Positions 59,917 to 64,000 of a DNA stretch of 64,000 bases are shown here, piece after piece. Numbering within the stretch: position 1 is the first letter of the stretch; each line of letters opens with the position of its first letter. Below the pieces are notes generated by a model. That model did not search any database, was not told where the DNA came from, and was given only the letters and a program-made list of their open reading frames with translations. Origin of the DNA: Blautia obeum ATCC 29174 (GTDB lineage: Bacteria; Bacillota; Clostridia; Lachnospirales; Lachnospiraceae); assembly GCF_025147765.1 (NCBI RefSeq), contig NZ_CP102265.1, positions 2,579,001 through 2,643,000 of the forward strand. Reading direction: 5' to 3'. A program made the position numbers and the translations under genes.

Positions 59917-59939
59917 AAAATCTGCTTGCAGATTTTTTA
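59917..59939 (-). terminator. Terminator-like hairpin between rpsH and rplF
   Basis: On the minus strand AAAATCTG-CAAG-CAGATTTT followed by TATAG, 3-4 bp after the rpsH stop. The stem is AT-rich and the T-run is part of the stem, so it is probably a weak terminator or an RNA processing/stabilising site. The rest of 59730-59916 has smaller repeats (CAAGTACAAG, AGTGTGAAAGTACACC) and no gene. Confidence 0.45.
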
Positions 59940-59941
59940 CC

Positions 59942-60343
59942 TTACCAAACGAATGCAAGAACTTCTCCACCAACCTGAAGTTTACGAGCTTCTTTGTCAG
60001 TGATTACACCTTTGTTTGTGGAAAGAATTGCGATTCCAAGTCCGCCAAGTACTCTCGGGAGTTCATCTTTACCAGCGTAGATACGAAGACCTGGTTTGGA
60101 GATTCTCTTAAGTCCTGTGATGATCTTGTCGTTCTTTGTTTCACCATATTTCAGTGTGATGTGGATGGTTTTGAATACACCATCTTCGATCAGATCGTAT
60201 TTTGCAATGTATCCTTCATCTACAAGGATGTTTGCGATTGCGATTTTCATTTTGGATGCCGGAACATCTACTGTATCATGTTTTGCAGTGTTAGCGTTAC
60301 GGATTCTTGTAAGCATATCTGCGATTGGATCACTCATTGTCAT
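59942..60343 (-). CDS. rpsH: Ribosomal protein S8
   Basis: 133 residues: MSDPIADMLTRIRNANTAKH, KRISKPGLRIYAGKDELPRV and GLGIAILSTNKGVITDKEAR. Binds 16S rRNA and represses the spc operon in many bacteria. Confidence 0.97.
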   Translation of the reverse strand: MTMSDPIADMLTRIRNANTAKHDTVDVPASKMKIAIANILVDEGYIAKYDLIEDGVFKTIHITLKYGETKNDKIITGLKRISKPGLRIYAGKDELPRVLGGLGIAILSTNKGVITDKEARKLQVGGEVLAFVW

Positions 60344-60399
60344 GTTAGTTTCCTCCTAATTTTTCAGACTTTACATGTCGATATATTTTCTAAATCAAA

Positions 60400-60585
60400 T
60401 TACCAAGAAGCTTTTTTAACACCCGGGATCTGACCTTTGTAAGCCAGTTCACGGAAGCAGATACGGCAGATACCGTATTTTCTCAGGTATGCATGTGGAC
60501 GTCCACAGATTCTGCAGCGGCTGTATTCTCTTGTGGAGAATTTCTGTTTGCGCTGCTGTTTGATTTTCATTGCTGTTTTAGCCAT
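60400..60585 (-). CDS. rpsZ: Ribosomal protein S14 type Z
   Basis: 61 residues with the zinc ribbon CRICGRPHAYLRKYGICRIC. This short zinc form is typical of Gram-positives. Ends GQIPGVKKASW as expected. Confidence 0.97.
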   Translation of the reverse strand: MAKTAMKIKQQRKQKFSTREYSRCRICGRPHAYLRKYGICRICFRELAYKGQIPGVKKASW

Positions 60586-60599
60586 TCGAATTCTCCTCC

Positions 60600-61139
60600 T
60601 TATTTAGCAAAAGGCATATTGAACTGAGTTAACAGCTCACGAGCCTCTTCGTCTGTCTTAGCAGTTGTAACGAAGATGATATCCATACCTCTTACTTTGT
60701 CTACCTTATCATACTCAACTTCTGGGAAGATCAGCTGTTCTTTAATTCCCAATGCGTAGTTTCCTCTGCCATCGAAAGCGTTTGGATTAACACCACGGAA
60801 GTCACGTACACGAGGAAGAGCAAGGTTAATCAGACGATCAGCGAACTCATACATCTTCTCGCCTCTTAAGGTAACCTTACAACCGATTGGCATACCCTCT
60901 CTGATTTTGAAGTTAGCTACAGATTTTTTAGCTTTTGTTGCGATTGCTTTCTGGCCTGTGATCAGTTCCATATCAGCGATTGCTGCATCAAGAAGCTTAG
61001 CGTTTTCTTTAGCTTCACCAACACCCATGTTGATAACGATCTTATCGAGTTTTGGCACTTCCATAACGTTTTTATATCCAAATTTTTTGGTCATGGCATC
61101 CATGATCTCATTTTTGTAAAGTTCTTTTAATCTACTCAC
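60600..61139 (-). CDS. rplE: Ribosomal protein L5
   Basis: 179 residues: KLDKIVINMGVGEAKENAKL, FKIREGMPIGCKVTLRGEKM and ALPRVRDFRGVNPNAFDGRG. Binds 5S rRNA and the P-site tRNA. Confidence 0.97.
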   Translation of the reverse strand: MSRLKELYKNEIMDAMTKKFGYKNVMEVPKLDKIVINMGVGEAKENAKLLDAAIADMELITGQKAIATKAKKSVANFKIREGMPIGCKVTLRGEKMYEFADRLINLALPRVRDFRGVNPNAFDGRGNYALGIKEQLIFPEVEYDKVDKVRGMDIIFVTTAKTDEEARELLTQFNMPFAK

Positions 61140-61160
61140 CTGTCATGCCTCCTCTCTTAA

Positions 61161-61472
61161 TTAATCGATAACTTTACCTGTTGCTTTTGCAACACGTACT
61201 TTTTTGTCTCCATCCATCTGGAATCCAACTCTTGTAGCTTTTCCGTCAACAACGAGCATTACGTTGGAAATATGAAGAGCAGCTTCTTTTGTTGTGATTC
61301 CGCCAGCCTGGTTTGCAGCTGATGGTTTGTTGTGCTTTGTAACCATGTTGATACCTTCAACGATTACGGTGTTGTCTTTTACGTTAACGGCAAGAACTTT
61401 TCCTTCTTTGCCTTTATCTTTTCCAGCGATTACTTTAACAGTATCGCCTTTTTTAATTTTCATAGCTGACAT
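61161..61472 (-). CDS. rplX: Ribosomal protein L24
   Basis: 103 residues with the KOW motif KKGDTVKVIAGKDKGKEGKV near the start. An internal ATG at 61463 is an alternative start; GGAGGG suits the first. Confidence 0.96.
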   Translation of the reverse strand: MSAMKIKKGDTVKVIAGKDKGKEGKVLAVNVKDNTVIVEGINMVTKHNKPSAANQAGGITTKEAALHISNVMLVVDGKATRVGFQMDGDKKVRVAKATGKVID

Positions 61473-61483
61473 TAGGCACCCTC

Positions 61484-61852
61484 CTATAATACTTCCGGAG
61501 CTAAGGAAACGATCTTCATGAATTTTTTCTCACGAAGTTCTCTGGCAACTGGTCCAAAGATACGTGTTCCTTTCGGAGTTAAATCGTCTTTAATGATTAC
61601 GGCTGCATTTTCATCGAAACGGATGTAAGATCCATCTTTACGACGAGCGCCTTTTTTTGTACGAACTACAACAGCTTTTACTACATCGCCTTTTTTAACA
61701 ACACCGCCTGGTGTTGCATCTTTAACAGTAGCAACGATAGTATCACCGATGTTAGCATATCTTCTTGTAGAGCCACCCATAACACGAATACAAAGGATTT
61801 CTTTTGCACCAGTGTTGTCGGCAACTTTCAGTCTTGTTTCCTGCTGAATCAT
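61484..61852 (-). CDS. rplN: Ribosomal protein L14
   Basis: 122 residues: MIQQETRLKVADNTGAKEIL, then GSTRRYANIGDTIVATVKDA and FGPVARELREKKFMKIVSLA. Full length. Confidence 0.97.
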   Translation of the reverse strand: MIQQETRLKVADNTGAKEILCIRVMGGSTRRYANIGDTIVATVKDATPGGVVKKGDVVKAVVVRTKKGARRKDGSYIRFDENAAVIIKDDLTPKGTRIFGPVARELREKKFMKIVSLAPEVL

Positions 61853-61865
61853 ACTGGTTTCCTCC

Positions 61866-62120
61866 TTATTTCACTTTCTCTACAATTTCAACCAGTCTCC
61901 ATCTTTTGTCCTTGGACAGCGGTCTGGTTTCCATAACTTTAACGGTATCACCGATATTGCACTCATTGTTTTCATCATGAGCTTTAAGTTTATATGTTCT
62001 CTTTACGATTTTTTTGTAAAGAGGATGTTTTACATGGTCTTCGATAGCAACAACAATGGTCTTGTCCATCTTATTGCTGACAACCTTACCCACACGGGTC
62101 TTTCTCAGATTTCTTTCCAC
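61866..62120 (-). CDS. rpsQ: Ribosomal protein S17
   Basis: 84 residues: NLRKTRVGKVVSNKMDKTIV, VEDHVKHPLYKKIVKRTYK-type core and VKVMETRPLSKDKRWRLVEI. OB-fold 16S rRNA binder. Confidence 0.97.
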   Translation of the reverse strand: MERNLRKTRVGKVVSNKMDKTIVVAIEDHVKHPLYKKIVKRTYKLKAHDENNECNIGDTVKVMETRPLSKDKRWRLVEIVEKVK

Positions 62121-62142
62121 GATTATTTCCTCCTATATATCA

Positions 62143-62361
62143 CTATTTCGCAGCGTTTGCCTGCTCAGTGATTACTGTCTGGATTCTGGCAATATTTTTG
62201 CGAACCTCTTTGATTCTGCTTGTATTGTCTAACTGATTGGTTGCATTCTGAAATCTCAGATTGAAAAGTTCTTTTTTAGCAGCTACTAATTCTTCATTTA
62301 ATTCTGCAGCTGATTTTGCCTTTAAATCTTCTACGAATTTATTAATTTTCACTGTTATCAC
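62143..62361 (-). CDS. rpmC: Ribosomal protein L29
   Basis: 72 residues, two-helix hairpin: SAAELNEELVAAKKELFNLR, FQNATNQLDNTSRIKEVRKN. Starts 20 bp inside the end of rplP. Confidence 0.96.
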   Translation of the reverse strand: MITVKINKFVEDLKAKSAAELNEELVAAKKELFNLRFQNATNQLDNTSRIKEVRKNIARIQTVITEQANAAK

Positions 62362-62779
62362 CGCCTTCTAAGTCTGCACGAGAAACGATTTTACATTTAC
62401 ATGGTAACTTGTGCATCGCAAGACGTAATGCTTCACGAGCGATTTCTTCAGAAACGCCTGCGATTTCGAACATTACACGTCCTGGCTTAACAACTGCTAC
62501 CCAGTACTCAAGGGAACCTTTTCCGGAACCCATACGTGTTTCTGCTGGTTTCGCTGTTACTGGTTTATCCGGGAAAATCTTAATCCAAACCTGGCCACCA
62601 CGTTTGATATAACGAGTCATGGCAACACGGGCTGCTTCGATCTGATTAGATCTGATCCAGCAAGGTTCGGTAGCAACAAGACCGAATTCACCATAATTGA
62701 TTTTGTTACCTCTGAGGGCTTTACCTTTCATGGTGCCACGGAACTGTTTACGACGTTTTACTCTTTTTGGCATTAACAT
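62342..62779 (-). CDS. rplP: Ribosomal protein L16
   Basis: 145 residues: MLMPKRVKRRKQFRGTMKGK, then TRYIKRGGQVWIKIFPDKPV and RMGSGKGSLEYWVAVVKPGR. The ATG shares one base with the rpsC stop (TAATG). Near the A-site and the target of some antibiotics. Confidence 0.97.
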   Translation of the reverse strand: MLMPKRVKRRKQFRGTMKGKALRGNKINYGEFGLVATEPCWIRSNQIEAARVAMTRYIKRGGQVWIKIFPDKPVTAKPAETRMGSGKGSLEYWVAVVKPGRVMFEIAGVSEEIAREALRLAMHKLPCKCKIVSRADLEGGDNSEN

Positions 62780-63435
62780 TATTTATCGCTCCCTTCCTTA
62801 TTTCCTTTAGTAGGAAGTACTTCACCGTTGTATACCCAAGCTTTTACACCAACTTTTCCGTAAGTTGTGTCTGCTTCTGCAAATCCGTAATCAATGTCTG
62901 CACGAAGTGTCTGAAGCGGAATAGTTCCTTCGCTGTAGAACTCTGTACGAGCCATATCAGCTCCACCAAGACGTCCAGATACGGATGTTTTGATTCCTTT
63001 TGCTCCAGCTTTCATTGTTCTCTGCATTGTAGATTTCATAGCACGTCTGAAGGAGATACGGTTCTCAAGCTGCAGTGCAATGTTTTCAGCAACAAGCTGA
63101 GCATCTCTGTCCGGTCTCTTTACTTCTTTGATATCTACGATCAGTTTCTTATCTGTATATTTCTGTAATTCAGCTTTAACTTTTTCGATCTCAGAACCGC
63201 CCTTACCGATTACGATACCCGGTTTAGCAGTATAGATGATGATCTTAACTCTGTCAGATGCTCTTTCGATCTCGATTTTAGAAACACCTGCGCTGTAAAG
63301 TTTTTTCTTTAAAAATGTTCTGATATTATAATCTTCAACCAGGTAATCTGCAAAATCTGCTTCTGCATACCATCTGGAATCCCAATCCTTGATAACACCG
63401 ACTCTAAGGCCATGTGGGTTAACTTTCTGTCCCAT
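62779..63435 (-). CDS. rpsC: Ribosomal protein S3
   Basis: 218 residues: MGQKVNPHGLRVGVIKDWDS, KH domain with KPGIVIGKGGSEIEKVKAEL, and the C-terminal SGRLGGADMARTEFYSEGTI. Part of the mRNA entry site. Confidence 0.97.
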   Translation of the reverse strand: MGQKVNPHGLRVGVIKDWDSRWYAEADFADYLVEDYNIRTFLKKKLYSAGVSKIEIERASDRVKIIIYTAKPGIVIGKGGSEIEKVKAELQKYTDKKLIVDIKEVKRPDRDAQLVAENIALQLENRISFRRAMKSTMQRTMKAGAKGIKTSVSGRLGGADMARTEFYSEGTIPLQTLRADIDYGFAEADTTYGKVGVKAWVYNGEVLPTKGNKEGSDK

Positions 63436-63446
63436 GCTTTTCCTCC

Positions 63447-63836
63447 TTATCTTTCATCCAGCACGATGGTGATATGGCTTGTTCTCTTCTCGATTCTGTA
63501 AGCTCTACCCTGTGCTCTTGGCTGAATACGTTTCATTGTAGGTCCTTTGTTTGCATAGCACGCTGCAACGTAGAGGTTATCTGCGCTCATTCCGTTATTG
63601 TTTTCTGCGTTTGCGATTGCTGACTCAAGCAGTTTCTTCAGAACGCTTGAAGCGTATCTCGGATTATATGTGAGGATACCAAGTGCTGTCTGCACGTCTT
63701 TACCACGGATTGCATCTAATACATAGCAGGCTTTCTGAACAGAAATTCTTGCATAAGATAATTTTGCAGACGGTCTTGTCTCTCTATTACTCTCATTTCT
63801 GGCTCTCTTAATCTGGCTTCTATGTCCCTTTGCCAT
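63447..63836 (-). CDS. rplV: Ribosomal protein L22
   Basis: 129 residues from ATG at 63836: a basic start (MAKGHRSQIKRARNESNRET), then AKLSYARISVQKACYVLDAI and GPTMKRIQPRAQGRAYRIEK. The open frame extends to 63878 but the extra 14 residues overlap the GGAGG site. Confidence 0.96.
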   Translation of the reverse strand: MAKGHRSQIKRARNESNRETRPSAKLSYARISVQKACYVLDAIRGKDVQTALGILTYNPRYASSVLKKLLESAIANAENNNGMSADNLYVAACYANKGPTMKRIQPRAQGRAYRIEKRTSHITIVLDER

Positions 63837-63932
63837 TTTAAAGTGCCTCCTTTCCAATTTTTCGATATCTGGTAACACCGCCTTGCTGCCCCTTATGGGA
63901 CAACAGGCAGATTATTTATTTTAAGTTTAATA

Positions 63933-64000
63933 CTAGCGAACGCCGGATTTCTTTTCGTCTTTTCCGTGTCCTCTGTAAGTTCTTGTTGCAACGAACTCAC
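63933..64000 (-). CDS. rpsS: Ribosomal protein S19, C-terminal part
   Basis: Cut by the window edge. The last 21 residues, EFVATRTYRGHGKDEKKSGV plus Arg, and a TAG stop are visible. This is the usual S19 end. rplV follows after about 96 bp. Confidence 0.9.
   Translation of the reverse strand, partial: EFVATRTYRGHGKDEKKSGVR

Overview
The window looks like a chromosomal segment of a spore-forming, low-GC, anaerobic member of the Lachnospiraceae (Blautia/Dorea/Ruminococcus-like). I infer this from the spoIIGA-sigE sporulation pair, the S10/spc/alpha ribosomal operon with a type Z S14, the MurT/GatD pair, a single-chain PurL, a YedF/DUF3343 pair and AGGAGG ribosome binding sites. No species is claimed.

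Layout. (a) 1-3.3 kb: the 5' part of an exopolysaccharide (EPS) locus on the minus strand. It holds a TnpB-like protein that has lost its RuvC acidic residues, a structured RNA that looks like a TnpB guide-RNA scaffold, a VOC protein, a truncated sugar transferase, and the start of a CapD/FlaA1-like membrane protein. (b) 3.3-6.0 kb: a segment bounded by two copies of a 23-bp palindromic site with opposite centres. It carries an Rpn-type nuclease gene, an intact tyrosine recombinase, and a good promoter pointing out of the segment into the TnpB/EPS genes. It reads like a phase-variation switch. (c) 6.0-10.3 kb: two overlapping genes for large polytopic membrane proteins, one of them DUF2298. 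(d) 10.97-33.46 kb: a 22.5-kb Tn916-family integrative and conjugative element (ICE) with a large serine recombinase. It has a full transfer set, a Tn916/ICEBs1-type oriT, two ardA genes, a yjdF gene with its riboswitch, an LPxTG-like thioester surface protein, and no recognisable antibiotic-resistance gene. The ICE splits a cwlD-like amidase gene in its zinc-binding motif; an 8-bp direct repeat marks the junctions, and excision would restore a 236-codon gene. (e) 33.5-50.3 kb: core genes sigE, spoIIGA (with a Spo0A-type promoter), thrS with a T-box, purL, a LysR regulator, an Mrp ATPase, a CsoR-type repressor, a YedF cluster, xpt, a sugar-binding lipoprotein, a WYL-type regulator, gatD and murT. 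(f) 50.4-64 kb: the ribosomal protein operon on the minus strand, from rpsS (cut by the window edge) to rplQ.

How the parts work together. The amidase sits directly downstream of spoIIGA-sigE, so the ICE interrupts what is probably a sporulation/germination gene, resembling elements such as skin that interrupt sporulation genes and are excised in the mother cell. At the other end, the recombinase, its probable target sites, the outward promoter, the nuclease-dead TnpB and its adjacent RNA could form one control unit for the surface polysaccharide. The ribosomal operon is cut by several hairpin/T-run structures (after rpsH, secY and infA) and restarts from a promoter before rpmJ, so it is probably transcribed as several units.
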